This document shows positions 13,043 through 27,189 of a DNA stretch of 64,000 nucleotides, in pieces (within the stretch, counting starts at the first letter, position 1; each line of letters begins with the position of its first letter). Source of the stretch: Psychromonas sp. B3M02 (GTDB taxonomy: Bacteria; Pseudomonadota; Gammaproteobacteria; Enterobacterales; Psychromonadaceae); contig NZ_QOCB01000110.1 in the NCBI RefSeq assembly GCF_003318165.1, positions 1 through 64,000 on the forward strand, given 5' to 3'. A model generated the notes under the pieces. That model saw nothing but the letters and a program-made list of their open reading frames with translations, searched no databases and was not told where the DNA came from. The position numbers were made by a program, and so were the translations under genes.

Positions 13043-13951
13043 ATGCAAAAATTCGATACAAAAACATTCCAAGGGCTAATTCTTGCTTTGCAAGACTTCT
13101 GGGCTCGTCAAGGTTGTGCCATTGTACAACCACTCGATATGGAAGTTGGGGCTGGCACATTCCACCCTCAAACATTCTTACGTTCAATTGGTCCTGAGCC
13201 AATGAGCAGTGCTTACGTTCAACCATGTCGTCGTCCTACAGATGGCCGTTACGGTGAAAACCCTAACCGCTTACAGCACTACTACCAGTTCCAGGTTGTG
13301 TTAAAACCATCTCCGAAAAATATTCAAGAATTATACTTACAATCACTAGAAGAGATTGGTGTCGATACGTCGATTCACGATATTCGCTTTGTAGAAGATA
13401 ACTGGGAATCACCAACGTTAGGTGCTTGGGGTTTAGGCTGGGAAATTTGGCTAAACGGTATGGAAGTAACACAGTTTACTTACTTCCAACAAGTAGGTGG
13501 ACTTGAATGTTCTCCTGTTACTGGTGAAATTACTTACGGTTTAGAGCGTTTAGCTATGTATATCCAAGGGGTTGATAGTATTTATGACCTAGTATGGACT
13601 GATGGCCCAATGGGCAAAGTGACTTACGGTGATATTTTCCACCAAAATGAAGTTGAACAATCAACTTATAACTTTGAACATGCCGATGTTGATGCGCTTT
13701 TTGTACAGTTTGATCAATGTGAAAAAGATAGCCAAAAGTTAATTGAAGCAGGTTTACCACTACCAGCTTATGAGCAAGTTATGAAAGCATCACATGTATT
13801 TAACTTGTTAGATGCACGCCATGCTATCTCTGTGACAGAACGCCAACGTTACATTCTACGTGTTCGTTCACTTTCAAAAGCAGTTGCAGAAGCTTATTAC
13901 AGTGCACGTGAAGCGCTTGGTTTCCCACTTTGTAAAAATTTAGATAAATAG
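13043..13951 (+). CDS. glyQ: Glycine--tRNA ligase alpha subunit
   Basis: This is the catalytic alpha subunit of the bacterial alpha2beta2 glycyl-tRNA synthetase. [17 protein letters not shown] at the N-terminus, [15 protein letters not shown] and [23 protein letters not shown] are class II synthetase core segments. The 302 residues match the E. coli protein. glyS follows 11 bases later, the conserved operon order. Confidence 0.98.
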   Translation: MQKFDTKTFQGLILALQDFWARQGCAIVQPLDMEVGAGTFHPQTFLRSIGPEPMSSAYVQPCRRPTDGRYGENPNRLQHYYQFQVVLKPSPKNIQELYLQSLEEIGVDTSIHDIRFVEDNWESPTLGAWGLGWEIWLNGMEVTQFTYFQQVGGLECSPVTGEITYGLERLAMYIQGVDSIYDLVWTDGPMGKVTYGDIFHQNEVEQSTYNFEHADVDALFVQFDQCEKDSQKLIEAGLPLPAYEQVMKASHVFNLLDARHAISVTERQRYILRVRSLSKAVAEAYYSAREALGFPLCKNLDK

Positions 13952-13962
13952 AGGCAAGTTTA

Positions 13963-16029
13963 ATGTCACATGAAAATTTATTGATTGAGTTGGGTACTGA
14001 AGAGTTACCACCGAAATCACTTCGTAAACTTGCTGAATCATTTGCTAGTAATGTTGAAGCAGAATTAGTTAAAGCTGAACTGGCCTTTGATAAAGTTGAA
14101 TGGTTAGCTTCTCCAAGACGTTTGGCTGTAGTGGTTACTAACTTAATAGCGGCTCAAGCCGACAAAATCGTAGAAAAACGTGGTCCAGCAGTGAATGTTG
14201 CCTTTGACGATACTGGTGTAGCGACTAAAGCTGCACAGGGTTGGGCACGCTCTAACGGTATTAGCGTTGAACAAGCTGAACGTTTAGTGACTGATAAAGG
14301 TGAATGGTTATTGTTTAAATCATCGGTTAAAGGTCAAGAAATCAGCGAATTAATCCCTGGGATCGCTGCTACTGCTTTAAGTAAGTTGCCTATTCCTAAA
14401 CCAATGCGTTGGGGTAGTGAAAGCACGCAATTTATTCGTCCTGTACACACGGTAACTATGCTATTTGGTAGCAAACTAATCCAAGGTGAGCTGTTGGGTG
14501 TTGCGTCAGACAGAGTAATCAGAGGTCATCGTTTCCTAGGTGAAGCGGAGCTTACTTTAAACCATGCAGATAATTACCAATCACTACTAGATGATTCAGG
14601 TAAAGTGATCGTTGATTATGAGCGTCGTAAAGCTATTATCCGTGAGCAAGTAGAAGCCGTTGCTGCGCATGAAAATGGCGTCGCCGCGATAGATGAAGAG
14701 CTACTAGAAGAAGTAACATCATTAGTTGAATGGCCTGTTACACTGGTGGGTTCTTTTGAAGAGAAATTCTTAGACGTTCCTTCTGAAGCGCTTATCTACA
14801 CAATGAAAGACAACCAAAAATACTTCCCAGTATTAGATAAAGAAGGCAATTTATTACCTCGCTTTATCTTTGTTTCAAACATTGTTAGTCGTGATCCTAA
14901 ACAGGTTATTTCAGGTAATGAGAAAGTAGTTCGCCCTCGTTTAGCTGATGCTGAGTTCTTCTTTGAAACAGATAAAAAGAAAACATTAGAAAGCCGTTTA
15001 GACTCTCTATCAACTGTATTATTCCAAAAACAACTGGGTACATTGAAAGAGAAATCTGAACGTATTAGTAAAGTTGCTGCAAAAGTTGCGGCTAAAATTG
15101 ATGCTAATACTGAGCATGCACAACGTGCAGGTCTATTATCTAAAGCTGATTTAATGTCTGAAATGGTAATGGAATTCCCTGACGTTCAAGGTGTAATGGG
15201 AATGTATTACGCTCGTTTTGATGGTGAACATGAAGATGTTGCTGTTGCATTAAACGAACAATACTTACCACGTTTTGCTGGTGATAAACTACCAACTTCA
15301 TTAGTTGCTTGTGCCGTATCTTTAGCTGATAAACTAGATACATTAGTGGGTATCTTTGGTATTGGTCAAGCACCTAAAGGTGATAAAGACCCGTTTGCTT
15401 TACGTCGTGCAGCTATCGGTTTATTACGTATTATCACGGATAAAGGCTTAGATTTAGATATTGTCGATCTAGTTGAAATCGCTAAAGTACAATACGCTGA
15501 TAAATTAACTAACGATAATGTGGTTAACGATGTTGTTGATTTCTTATTCGCTCGTTTCCGTGCGACTTACCAAGCTGGTGGTTATTCAGTTGAGTTAATT
15601 CAATCTGTTTTAGAGCGTCGTCCTACTAAACCTGTAGACTTCGAAAAACGTATTAAAGCAGTAGCTAAGTTCCAAACTTTACCAGAAGCTGCACCTATTG
15701 CTGCTGCAAATAAGCGTATTAGTAATATTCTTGCTAAGGTAAATGATGAAATTAACAGTAAAGTTGATGCAAATTTACTCCAAGAAGACGCTGAAAAAGC
15801 ACTTTCTGAAATTTTAGAGGCTCTAGAAAGCAAGCTAAGCCCTTTATTTGAAGAAGGAGACTACGAGTCAGCCTTATTCGAGTTAGCTAGCTTAAAATCG
15901 CCTGTAGACGATTTTTTCGATAACGTGATGGTAATGGCGGACGATTTGGCTGTAAAAAATAACCGTTTAGCCCTTCTAAACCGTTTACGTAACTTGTTCT
16001 TACAAGTTGCTGATGTTTCTGTTTTGTAA
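13963..16029 (+). CDS. glyS: Glycine--tRNA ligase beta subunit
   Basis: The beta subunit supplies tRNA recognition. The N-terminus [15 protein letters not shown] is typical of the family, an HD-like region and the [19 protein letters not shown] segment lie at about residues 467-485, and the C-terminus has a DALR-type anticodon-binding domain ([21 protein letters not shown]). It has 688 residues, and a hairpin terminator follows. Confidence 0.97.
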   Translation: MSHENLLIELGTEELPPKSLRKLAESFASNVEAELVKAELAFDKVEWLASPRRLAVVVTNLIAAQADKIVEKRGPAVNVAFDDTGVATKAAQGWARSNGISVEQAERLVTDKGEWLLFKSSVKGQEISELIPGIAATALSKLPIPKPMRWGSESTQFIRPVHTVTMLFGSKLIQGELLGVASDRVIRGHRFLGEAELTLNHADNYQSLLDDSGKVIVDYERRKAIIREQVEAVAAHENGVAAIDEELLEEVTSLVEWPVTLVGSFEEKFLDVPSEALIYTMKDNQKYFPVLDKEGNLLPRFIFVSNIVSRDPKQVISGNEKVVRPRLADAEFFFETDKKKTLESRLDSLSTVLFQKQLGTLKEKSERISKVAAKVAAKIDANTEHAQRAGLLSKADLMSEMVMEFPDVQGVMGMYYARFDGEHEDVAVALNEQYLPRFAGDKLPTSLVACAVSLADKLDTLVGIFGIGQAPKGDKDPFALRRAAIGLLRIITDKGLDLDIVDLVEIAKVQYADKLTNDNVVNDVVDFLFARFRATYQAGGYSVELIQSVLERRPTKPVDFEKRIKAVAKFQTLPEAAPIAAANKRISNILAKVNDEINSKVDANLLQEDAEKALSEILEALESKLSPLFEEGDYESALFELASLKSPVDDFFDNVMVMADDLAVKNNRLALLNRLRNLFLQVADVSVL

Positions 16030-16061
16030 TTTATCGCAATAAGAAAACATTAATATTAACT

Positions 16062-16092
16062 AAAAAAGCTCAGTTTTTACTGAGCTTTTTTG
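16062..16092 (+). terminator. Terminator of glyQS
   Basis: A hairpin, AAAAAAGCTCAG / CTGAGCTTTTTT with a TTTTTA loop, lies 32 bases after the glyS stop. Its T-run merges into the first parS site. Confidence 0.85.
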
Positions 16093-16106
16093 TTTCACGT
16101 GAAACA
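16091..16106. other. parS: parS site 1 (perfect)
   Basis: TGTTTCACGTGAAACA is the exact 16-bp palindromic parS consensus bound by chromosomal ParB. It abuts the glyS terminator. The rest of the 355-base glyS-avtA gap holds parS site 2 and otherwise AT-rich sequence in which I recognise nothing. Confidence 0.93.
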
Positions 16107-16319
16107 GCTCTAAGCCATTTTTTCTTTTATTTAAATTTTTGATGTGAGTGTTTATCTATTTTATAGCGTGACTTATCATTAAAAACCTTATTTATTCTCC
16201 TCTGTATTTATGAATATTTGCTCTGTTTATATTGATCAGTAGGATAAAATAAAGGGGTAAAAAATTTAAGGTGAAGCATTTTTATTGCTTATAAGATCAG
16301 CGGTAAAAATAGAAAACGA

Positions 16320-16335
16320 GGTTTCACGTGAAACA
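16320..16335. other. parS: parS site 2 (one mismatch)
   Basis: GGTTTCACGTGAAACA matches the parS consensus at 15 of 16 positions (first T is G). It lies 50 bases before the avtA start and could also influence avtA transcription when ParB is bound. Confidence 0.85.
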
Positions 16336-16384
16336 AATTCTTTTAAAACTGCATAATTAAAATTTATATTTAGGATTGTTATAA

Positions 16385-17632
16385 ATGCCCTATTCAATTT
16401 TTGGAAACAAATTTACACAGCATTCTGGCATCAATGAATTGATGGACGATTTAAATAAAGGTGTAAAAGGCGGCGATGATATTTTAATGTTAGGTGGCGG
16501 AAATCCTGCGACTATCCCATCAATTCATCAGCGACTAACTAACTTAATGCAGGAGTTATTAGACCAAGGGAAACTAATGGATACTCTTGGTAATTATGAT
16601 GGACCACAAGGTAAAGATGCATTTATTAATGCATTAGTAGAATTGTTCAATGATCTATACGATTGGGACTTATCTACAGACAATATCATGTTAACAAATG
16701 GTAGCCAAAATGCTTTTTTCTACCTATTTAATTTATTAGCAGGTGATTTTTCACAGGGTAAAAAACGTAAAATTTTATTCCCTCTTGCCCCAGAATATAT
16801 TGGTTATGCCGATGCCAGTGTCTCTGAAGATACTTTTGTTGCTGTTCGTCCTAAGATAACAGAACTACCAAACCAACAATTTAAGTACCACGTTGATTTT
16901 GATGCTTTGAATATAACCGATGATATTGGTGCTATTTGTGTTTCTAGACCCACTAACCCAACGGGTAATGTCTTAACTGATGCAGAGATTGAAAAGTTAG
17001 ATAAATTAGCTAAACAACATAATATTCCACTGATTATCGATAATGCGTATGGTACTCCTTTTCCAAATATTATCTTTGAAGAGGTAAAACCTCATTTTAA
17101 CCTTAATACTATTTTATGTTTAAGTTTATCTAAGTTTGGTTTGCCAGGTGCACGTTGTGGGATTGTTATTGCTAATCCAGAAGTGATTAAAGCGATGTCT
17201 AATCTGTCAGGTATTATGGCACTTTCTCCAGGTGGTATTGGTCCTGAAATTGTGTTGCCATTAGTTAAAAGCAAAGAGATTATAGAGTTAAGTGATCAGG
17301 TTATTCGTCCTTTTTACAAACATAAATCTGAAGTGGCCATTAAATTATTAACTGAAAAAATTAACAGTGAAAACTTTAGGATCCATAAATCAGAAGGTGC
17401 GTTATTTCTGTGGCTTTGGTTTAAAGACTTACCAATTACTTCACATGAACTTTATCAGCGATTAAAAGAGAAAGGGTTAATTGTTGTTTCAGGGCACTAT
17501 TTCTTCCCTGGTTTGGAGCAAGATTGGCAACATACTCACGAATGTATTCGACTTAACTACGCTCAAGATAGTGAAGTTGTAGAGCGTGGCATTACTATTT
17601 TAGCTGATTTAGTTAATGAACTTTATGCGTAA
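16385..17632 (+). CDS. avtA: Valine--pyruvate aminotransferase AvtA
   Basis: AvtA is a PLP enzyme that interconverts valine and pyruvate with 2-oxoisovalerate and alanine. The N-terminus MPYSIFGNKFTQHSGI and GGGNPATIPSI are characteristic. The PLP lysine is in LSLSKFGLPGARCG (about residue 247), and the cofactor arginine region is in the same block. ISRPTNPTG-type motif appears as VSRPTNPTGNV. The 415 residues match E. coli AvtA. parS sites lie directly before and after the gene. Confidence 0.94.
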   Translation: MPYSIFGNKFTQHSGINELMDDLNKGVKGGDDILMLGGGNPATIPSIHQRLTNLMQELLDQGKLMDTLGNYDGPQGKDAFINALVELFNDLYDWDLSTDNIMLTNGSQNAFFYLFNLLAGDFSQGKKRKILFPLAPEYIGYADASVSEDTFVAVRPKITELPNQQFKYHVDFDALNITDDIGAICVSRPTNPTGNVLTDAEIEKLDKLAKQHNIPLIIDNAYGTPFPNIIFEEVKPHFNLNTILCLSLSKFGLPGARCGIVIANPEVIKAMSNLSGIMALSPGGIGPEIVLPLVKSKEIIELSDQVIRPFYKHKSEVAIKLLTEKINSENFRIHKSEGALFLWLWFKDLPITSHELYQRLKEKGLIVVSGHYFFPGLEQDWQHTHECIRLNYAQDSEVVERGITILADLVNELYA

Positions 17633-17663
17633 ACTGTTTAGTTTTTAATTGGACATTGAAGTG

Positions 17664-17679
17664 TGTTTCACGTGAAACA
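17664..17679. other. parS: parS site 3 (perfect)
   Basis: TGTTTCACGTGAAACA, an exact consensus match, sits 32 bases after the avtA stop in the convergent gap between avtA and the chemoreceptor gene. Confidence 0.93.
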
Positions 17680-17724
17680 TACTTTATTTTAATCCTTCTT
17701 TTTGCTTTTTCTCTAAGACTTAGC

Positions 17725-19665
17725 TTAGCGTTTTAATTGCGTGATCAACTGATTTAATACTTCACTAATATCTTTAATCACTTCACTTGATTGGTTTATA
17801 TCTTGTAAATTAGCACTCACCTGTTGAGCATGCTGCTTTATTGTAGAGGTATTACCAACGACCTGTTCGATAGTGGTTGCTTGCTCTTCTGTAGTGGCAG
17901 CGATGGTATTATTAAACTGGTAAATATCGTTAATGATATTAGAAACCGATTTTAATTGTTGTTGAGCTTCTAAACTATGTTTTGCACAATCGATGGCCGC
18001 ATCGCTCTGTTGTAAAACAAACTCATTGGCTTGATTTGCTGTTTCTACTAATTGATTAATAATGCCCTGTATCTCTTCTGTTGAACTAGAGGTGCGAATT
18101 GCTAACGCTCTTACTTCATCTGCAACAACTGCAAAGCCCCTTCCTTGTTCTCCAGCTCGAGCAGCTTCAATAGCGGCATTAAGTGCGAGTAAATTAGTTT
18201 GGCTTGAGACATTATTAATAACTTCTAAGACGTTGTTGATTGAGTAGGTATCTGCAGTTAACTTTTTAACTATTTTACTCAGCGAAAGAATATTGTCTGA
18301 CAGTTGTTTGGTTTTTTGCACTTCACTGGCTAATGCAAGATCGGCTTGATTCATTAACTGAACGGCTTTATCTGTATGTTGACTGGTATCCGCTGCATTT
18401 TTAGTAATATCATTAAATGAATTGGATAAAGCAATAATAGAGGTATTCACCTGTTCTGTTTGTTGATGTTGCTGTTGGCTGCTCTGTTCCGCTTGTCTCG
18501 CACGTTTTTGTAATAAGTTACTAGCATTCAATGCTTGTTCAGATTGAGACTGTAGAGAGCCTGTGAGTTCTTTTAAATAAGCCTGTAAACTCAGACTACG
18601 CTTATTAACGATCATAAATTCTGAAAAACGACTTTTAATATTCAGCGCGCTGCCAAAGTCCCCTGCGGTTAATGCATCAAAGAAAGGCAACAATCTACGA
18701 ATAAATTGTAATGTTTTAAACTGTAAGCTGGCAGATAAGATCACCATTAATAAAAACAGTATTAAAGCGGAAGCACCAATCAAACGGACCTTATAAGTGA
18801 TTGCTTGTTTTTGTTGATCAACCACACTGGAATAGGCTGTAAAGGTATCGATTAAAATGCCTAGTTTAGTACTTAAGTTCACACGACTTTCAATAACCGA
18901 TGCAAGCATGACACTGGTATTGGTTAATTCTTTCGGGTAGCGTTTGGTTAAACTATTTAATTCATCGATCGATTCTTGAGTTAAGTCGATGGTTTCAGGC
19001 TCATCAAAACTAAATTCATCAACTGCTTCTGTATAAAACAAGTTAAGACTTGGTAACTGATTCAAAGTGGATAGTAGCGTTGAAATATGATCATTTTGTT
19101 CAACAAGGTTACTTTTAATGGTGTCACTTTTTTGTTCTAGATAACTTTGTCTTAATACTGCTATTTGATGTAAGTGCTGATTTATATCTAATAAAATTTG
19201 GTAGTAATCTTGTTTGATCGCTAAAGCAACGTCGGACTTTTCTACTAAACGTCTTAAGTCAGTAATATAACCTTGGCGTTCTGTTTCATTATTGATCAAC
19301 AAAATATCTGGGGTCGCTGCTAACTTACCTGCTTCCCTCGCTTCAATAATGGCTGTATCTAAATCATTAACTCCGAGATCAATGGCATTTTGTTGTGATG
19401 CATTAAGCCAAGTTATCTGTGTTTCTTTTAAAGCACCTAACTTATTTTCTGCGTTTAATAACTTTTGTGTATCACCTGTCCCTAGATATCGTTCTAAGGA
19501 AATAGCAATATCATCTTTTAATGCGGATTTGATGGCATGGTAAGACTGGTTAATTTGATAGGGTTTATCAACTTCCTGCCAAGCCCAAACAATAAATGTA
19601 GTGATCAGCATTAATAATGAAGCAATGCAGATAGATATGATTTTAGTAAGTAGATTAATAGACAT
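17725..19665 (-). CDS. Methyl-accepting chemotaxis protein
   Basis: This is a transmembrane chemoreceptor that signals to CheA. An N-terminal membrane helix (about residues 4-26) is followed by a periplasmic helical region of about 280 residues, a second helix ([15 protein letters not shown]), and a cytoplasmic coiled coil. The signalling hairpin tip [20 protein letters not shown]...[10 protein letters not shown] is intact. I do not see a clear HAMP domain. I chose the ATG at 19665 (646 residues), which has AAAGAG upstream, over a TTG six codons earlier. The ligand is unknown. No other chemotaxis gene is nearby. Confidence 0.93.
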   Translation of the reverse strand: MSINLLTKIISICIASLLMLITTFIVWAWQEVDKPYQINQSYHAIKSALKDDIAISLERYLGTGDTQKLLNAENKLGALKETQITWLNASQQNAIDLGVNDLDTAIIEAREAGKLAATPDILLINNETERQGYITDLRRLVEKSDVALAIKQDYYQILLDINQHLHQIAVLRQSYLEQKSDTIKSNLVEQNDHISTLLSTLNQLPSLNLFYTEAVDEFSFDEPETIDLTQESIDELNSLTKRYPKELTNTSVMLASVIESRVNLSTKLGILIDTFTAYSSVVDQQKQAITYKVRLIGASALILFLLMVILSASLQFKTLQFIRRLLPFFDALTAGDFGSALNIKSRFSEFMIVNKRSLSLQAYLKELTGSLQSQSEQALNASNLLQKRARQAEQSSQQQHQQTEQVNTSIIALSNSFNDITKNAADTSQHTDKAVQLMNQADLALASEVQKTKQLSDNILSLSKIVKKLTADTYSINNVLEVINNVSSQTNLLALNAAIEAARAGEQGRGFAVVADEVRALAIRTSSSTEEIQGIINQLVETANQANEFVLQQSDAAIDCAKHSLEAQQQLKSVSNIINDIYQFNNTIAATTEEQATTIEQVVGNTSTIKQHAQQVSANLQDINQSSEVIKDISEVLNQLITQLKR

Positions 19666-19767
19666 ATTGCGCTCTTTAAACAATTCGACAGCGCATAGTA
19701 ATTAGAGAATGTGGCAGTAATATTTCTAGATATCTAAAATTAGGTATTATTTTCTAAATTTTAGTCA

Positions 19768-19797
19768 AAAAAATCCAGCTAAATAAGCTGGATTTTA
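19768..19797 (-). terminator. Terminator of gyrB
   Basis: A perfect 10-bp stem AAATCCAGCT / AGCTGGATTT with a 5-base loop lies 36 bases past the gyrB stop. In the minus direction the stem is followed by a T-run; it could also act in the plus direction. Confidence 0.85.
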
Positions 19798-19833
19798 TTA
19801 ATAACTTTTCATGAATGAATTATGTGTGGTTAT

Positions 19834-23350
<3,517 letters not shown>

Positions 23351-23432
23351 TAATCAATTCCTTTAGTCGGGTAGCAAACAGAAGCGGTTTGTAACATTTT
23401 GACTATTGCATAAATGGATAAGATATTATTGA

Positions 23433-24536
23433 CTATAAACGCATTGGCATGAGTACATAAAGTGAGTCATCACTATCTAGCGACTCAATTAAAGCACTAT
23501 GATCTGATGTGCTAAAAGTGATTTTTACTTGTTCGCTTTTAAGGGTGTTCAATACATCCAATACATAACTTACGTTAAACCCAATCTCTAACTCTGCTGA
23601 CTGGTAATCGACATCAATATACTCTTCTGCTTCTTCACGCTCAGGGTTGTTGGCAGTAATTTTTAATAGATTTTCCGATAAGGTTAAACGTACCCCACGG
23701 AATTTCTCATTTGATAAAATAGCTGCTCGACTAAATGCTTGTTTAAGTGTTTCACGACTAGAGATAAGCTCTTTATCACCATTACGTGGAATAACACGGC
23801 GGTAATCAGGGAAACGTCCATCAACAAGCTTAGTGGTAAACACAAAACCATCAATCACGGCACGTAAGTTGTTTTTACCTAATTGAATGGTCACATTCGC
23901 TTGGTCTTTATCAAGTAGCTTAACTAATTCCAACACACCTTTACGCGGTACGATCACAGATTGCTCTTCGATAGCCTGGTCAATATTAATGGCGCAAGAT
24001 GCTAAACGATGCCCATCGGTTGAAACACTACGTAAACTATTACCAGAAACTTCAAAGAACATACCATTTAGATAATAACGTACATCCTGGCTAGCCATTG
24101 CAAATTGAGTAAATTCAATAAGTTTTTTAAATTCATTCTGCGGCACAGTTAATTCAATCAGGCTCTGCCAAGATTCGATGTTTGGGAAGTCGACAGAGGG
24201 CAAGGTTGATAGTAAGTACCTACTACGCCCAGACCTAACTGTAGCTCGCTCATTTTTCACTTCGAAAGTCACTTCACAAGGATCTGACAAGCCTCGACAA
24301 ATATCTAAAAGTTTACGTGCAGGTACTGTAATTGCACCTTCTTCTGAAGCTTGCTCTAATGGAATTTGTGCCATTAATTCAACTTCTAAATCAGTACCCG
24401 TTAAGTTTAAAAAGTTATCTTTTACTTCAATCAGGATATTACCCATGATCGGTAAAGCTGGACGACCACCTGCTACTGAGCCTACAACGAGTTGTAATGG
24501 TCTTAATAAGATTTCACGGGAAATAGTAAACTTCAT
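23433..24536 (-). CDS. dnaN: DNA polymerase III subunit beta (sliding clamp)
   Basis: The clamp encircles DNA and tethers polymerase III. The protein starts MKFTISREILLRPLQLVVGSV and ends with the conserved VLMPMRL tail that borders the peptide-binding cleft. The 367 residues give the expected three repeated domains. It lies 14 bases downstream of dnaA; recF follows after 82 bases. Confidence 0.98.
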   Translation of the reverse strand: MKFTISREILLRPLQLVVGSVAGGRPALPIMGNILIEVKDNFLNLTGTDLEVELMAQIPLEQASEEGAITVPARKLLDICRGLSDPCEVTFEVKNERATVRSGRSRYLLSTLPSVDFPNIESWQSLIELTVPQNEFKKLIEFTQFAMASQDVRYYLNGMFFEVSGNSLRSVSTDGHRLASCAINIDQAIEEQSVIVPRKGVLELVKLLDKDQANVTIQLGKNNLRAVIDGFVFTTKLVDGRFPDYRRVIPRNGDKELISSRETLKQAFSRAAILSNEKFRGVRLTLSENLLKITANNPEREEAEEYIDVDYQSAELEIGFNVSYVLDVLNTLKSEQVKITFSTSDHSALIESLDSDDSLYVLMPMRL

Positions 24537-24550
24537 GAGATAAGCCTTTG

Positions 24551-25927
24551 TTACATCGATAAGGTGCGAATAAGAATTTTATAATCTTCTTGAATGTCGT
24601 TATTTTCACGACGTAACTCATCGACTTTACGACAAGCATGTAAAACAGTTGTATGGTCACGACCACCAAACGCTTCACCAATCTCAGGTAAGCTATGTTG
24701 GGTTAACTCTTTAGCAAGTGCCATCGCAATTTGGCGAGGACGAGCAACGGTTCGTGTACGTCGTTTTGATGACATATCAGAGATTTTAATACGGTAATGT
24801 TCAGCAACTACTTTTTGGATGTTATCTACAGTCGTTTGCTTAGTATGAACTGCTAACATATCACGTAATGCATCTTGTACTAGTGAGATAGTAATATCTT
24901 GACCAGTAAATTGCGCTTTTGCTGAAATATTAGCAATGGCACCTTCTAATACACGTACGTCGGTAATGGTTAAACGCTTAGCAATAAAGAAAGCAACATC
25001 ATCAGGTAATGTTAAACCACGCTCTTCTGCTTTACTGATTAAGATAGCAACACGCGTTTCTAATTCAGGTGGATCGATTGGAATAGATAAACCCCAACCA
25101 AAACGAGTTCGTAGTCGTTCATCAATTCCTTCAATCTCTTTAGGAAAACGGTCACTGGTTAAAATAACTTGCTGATGGCCATCTAACATAGAGTTGAATG
25201 TTTGGAATAATACTTCCTGTGAACGCTCTTTACCTGCGAAGAAGTGAATATCATCTATTAATAATGCATCTAGCGATGCGTAATATTCTTTAAACTGCTC
25301 AATGGTATTGTTACGAATGGCATTGATCATATCCTGTACAAAACGTTCAGAACGAATGTACACCACTTTGCTTTCTGGATTTTCTGAAACAATCGCATTA
25401 CCCACCGCATGTAATAAATGCGTTTTACCTAAACCTGGGTGAGCATATAAAAAGAGTGGGTTATAAACACCACCTGGATTTTCTGCAATTTGTTGAGTCG
25501 TCGCAATAGCAAAATTATTCGATTTACCTTCAACAAAGTTATCAAAGGTATATTTTTTTATTAAATTACTTTTGTGCGCGATATTTAAAGAAGGTGACTC
25601 ACCTTCCCAAGGTTGATTGGTATTTTGTACTGGTGCTGCTTTTGCGACTGTCGGATTATTAGTGGCAGCATTTGCTGTACCCACTAATAAACGTATTTTA
25701 ATGCTGAGATTAGGATCAACTTCATGTGCCAAGGTTTGCAATTTAGTTTCAATGATATCCATGTACTTTTCACGTACCCATTCACTAGTGTATTTATTTG
25801 GCGAATATAATGACAAGGTATTATTGTCGTATTCTGCCTGTAAAGGGCGTAACCAAGTACTAAAGTCTCCTGCTGATAGCTCGTCTTTTAATTGTGCTAA
25901 ACATTCTTGCCAAATAGCCAGGGACAT
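24551..25927 (-). CDS. dnaA: Chromosomal replication initiator DnaA
   Basis: DnaA binds the 9-mer boxes at oriC and opens the duplex. The order is domain I ([25 protein letters not shown]), a short linker, the AAA+ domain with Walker [15 protein letters not shown] and Walker [20 protein letters not shown], and domain IV with the DnaA-box signature [15 protein letters not shown]. It has 458 residues. It is divergent from rpmH; a DnaA box 168 bases upstream of the start suggests the usual autoregulation. Confidence 0.98.
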   Translation of the reverse strand: MSLAIWQECLAQLKDELSAGDFSTWLRPLQAEYDNNTLSLYSPNKYTSEWVREKYMDIIETKLQTLAHEVDPNLSIKIRLLVGTANAATNNPTVAKAAPVQNTNQPWEGESPSLNIAHKSNLIKKYTFDNFVEGKSNNFAIATTQQIAENPGGVYNPLFLYAHPGLGKTHLLHAVGNAIVSENPESKVVYIRSERFVQDMINAIRNNTIEQFKEYYASLDALLIDDIHFFAGKERSQEVLFQTFNSMLDGHQQVILTSDRFPKEIEGIDERLRTRFGWGLSIPIDPPELETRVAILISKAEERGLTLPDDVAFFIAKRLTITDVRVLEGAIANISAKAQFTGQDITISLVQDALRDMLAVHTKQTTVDNIQKVVAEHYRIKISDMSSKRRTRTVARPRQIAMALAKELTQHSLPEIGEAFGGRDHTTVLHACRKVDELRRENNDIQEDYKILIRTLSM

Positions 25928-26094
25928 TGTGGAACTCCAGTAGATTCATTAGGGCGGATAATTCTACCGATAAGATCGTCATGATGCTATAAGATCAAGC
26001 AACAAAAAGAAAAAAAAGATCCTTGAAATTTATCTCATTCAATGGTTAAAGCATCCACAAGGATATAACTAGGTAACATCAAGGGCACAGAGCT

Positions 26095-26103
26095 TTATCC
26101 ACA
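26095..26103 (+). promoter_or_regulatory. DnaA box
   Basis: TTATCCACA is an exact high-affinity DnaA box, positioned between the divergent dnaA and rpmH genes. Confidence 0.8.
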
Positions 26104-26156
26104 ACATACATATTTAACTATTTACAAATCTTAATTTATAAGATCGCGGAAGATCC

Positions 26157-26184
26157 TTGCTAATTAGTGTCGCTTATATATAAT
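26157..26184 (+). promoter_or_regulatory. Sigma-70 promoter of the rpmH operon
   Basis: TTGCTA (26157-26162), a 16-base spacer and a perfect TATAAT (26179-26184) are followed by a GC-rich start region (CGCGCCACCC), which is typical of stable, growth-rate-controlled promoters. Confidence 0.6.
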
Positions 26185-26443
26185 CGCGCCACCCTAACTT
26201 TTGAGTTTGGCTCGTAGTGACTATTTATTTATTTCTTATTTAATTTTGAAAAAAATGAATTTAATCTACCAGAAAGAAGCATCTCTGATTGACTTTTAGT
26301 CGATCAATCAATAGAATTCGCTCTCTTTTTAATCGGCTGACGCTTTTGATTAATATTGTTTAGTGACTTTTCGAAGTGATTAAGCACTAACAGATTGAAA
26401 AAATTAGCTACTGTACAGTACTTAACAATAAGTGGAAAAGAGC

Positions 26444-26578
26444 ATGAAACGTACTTTTCAACCAAGCAACACAAAGCGTAAGCGTTCACACGGTTTTAGA
26501 ACTCGTATGGCGACTAAGAACGGTCGTGCCGTATTAGCTCGTCGTCGTGCTAAAGGCCGCGCTAGCTTAAGCGCATAA
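26444..26578 (+). CDS. rpmH: 50S ribosomal protein L34
   Basis: A 44-residue frame starts [19 protein letters not shown] and ends KGRASLSA, the unmistakable L34 sequence. It is highly basic and binds 23S rRNA. AGTGGAAAAGAGC supplies the ribosome-binding site. It heads the conserved rpmH-rnpA-yidD-yidC order, with rnpA starting 10 bases later. Confidence 0.98.
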   Translation: MKRTFQPSNTKRKRSHGFRTRMATKNGRAVLARRRAKGRASLSA

Positions 26579-26588
26579 TTTACCAGAC

Positions 26589-26945
26589 GTGGTGAATTAT
26601 TCGTTTTCTCGGGAGTTACGTCTGTTAACTCCCGAAGATTTTCAACCTGTATTTAAAAATGCTATTCCAGCAGTATCCCCGCATTTAACTCTTCTTGCTA
26701 GAAAAAATACTTTTGACCATCCTCGTATTGGTATGGCTATTCCTAAAAAGCATATAAAACTTGCTGTAGGTCGTAATCGTATCCGTCGCATAGTAAGAGA
26801 TCATTTCCGTCTTCAACAACATGAGCTTCCTAACATCGATATCGTCGTTGTTGCTAAAGCTGGTATTGCTGATTTATCAAATCAAGAACTTCATAAGGTA
26901 TTGGATAAGTTATGGCGAAAATTAGTGCAGCGTTGCAATGGATAG
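26589..26945 (+). CDS. rnpA: Ribonuclease P protein component
   Basis: RnpA is the protein cofactor of RNase P, which matures tRNA 5' ends. [17 protein letters not shown] is the N-terminal substrate-binding part, and the RNR motif appears as [16 protein letters not shown] (about residues 58-73). It has 118 residues. The start is one of two adjacent GTG codons (26589 or 26592). The last 34 bases overlap yidD. Confidence 0.95.
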   Translation: MVNYSFSRELRLLTPEDFQPVFKNAIPAVSPHLTLLARKNTFDHPRIGMAIPKKHIKLAVGRNRIRRIVRDHFRLQQHELPNIDIVVVAKAGIADLSNQELHKVLDKLWRKLVQRCNG

Positions 26946-27175
26946 CAATTAAATTCATTCGTGGTTATCAGCTAGTTATAAGTCCCATTCTTGGACCTCG
27001 TTGTCGTTTTACGCCAAGTTGTTCACATTATGCGATAGCAGCCATAAAGAGTCATGGTATGATAAAAGGATGTTGGCTAGCCGCTCGTCGTCTTGTAAAA
27101 TGCCATCCCTTTAATGAAGGAGGATATGATCCTGTACCTCCTTGTTGCGCAACTAAAAATAAACCTAAACCTTAG
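26912..27175 (+). CDS. yidD: Membrane protein insertion efficiency factor YidD
   Basis: This small, amphipathic inner-membrane-associated protein helps YidC-dependent insertion. The family core [30 protein letters not shown] is complete (read in parts), with the conserved cysteines and the [13 protein letters not shown] block. The length is 87 residues. It overlaps rnpA by 34 bases and ends 14 bases before yidC. Confidence 0.96.
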   Translation: MAKISAALQWIAIKFIRGYQLVISPILGPRCRFTPSCSHYAIAAIKSHGMIKGCWLAARRLVKCHPFNEGGYDPVPPCCATKNKPKP

Positions 27176-27189
27176 AGATCAAATACGTT

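Larger units (their letters stand above)
25928..26443. promoter_or_regulatory. dnaA-rpmH divergent regulatory region
   Basis: This 516-base AT-rich gap has a perfect DnaA box, a near match GCATCCACA at 26051-26059, several GATC sites (for example within AAGATCGTC, AAGATCAAG, AAGATCC and AAGATCGCGG) and a strong rpmH promoter. TACTGTACAGTA (26409-26420) is a 12-bp palindrome in the rpmH leader of unknown meaning. In Pseudomonas this interval is the origin; here the single good box fits dnaA autoregulation better. Confidence 0.6.

Noticed and set aside
24178-24543. A 121-residue plus-strand frame opposite dnaN
   Set aside because: Shadow of dnaN; no ribosome-binding site, no recognisable motif.
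25928-26443. The dnaA-rpmH gap as chromosome origin
   Set aside because: Only one perfect DnaA box is present, whereas the mnmG-upstream edge shows 13-mers in the E. coli arrangement. Not fully excluded; GC skew would decide.
26304-26489. A 61-residue minus-strand frame ahead of and overlapping rpmH
   Set aside because: It covers the rpmH leader and overlaps the certain L34 gene on the other strand.
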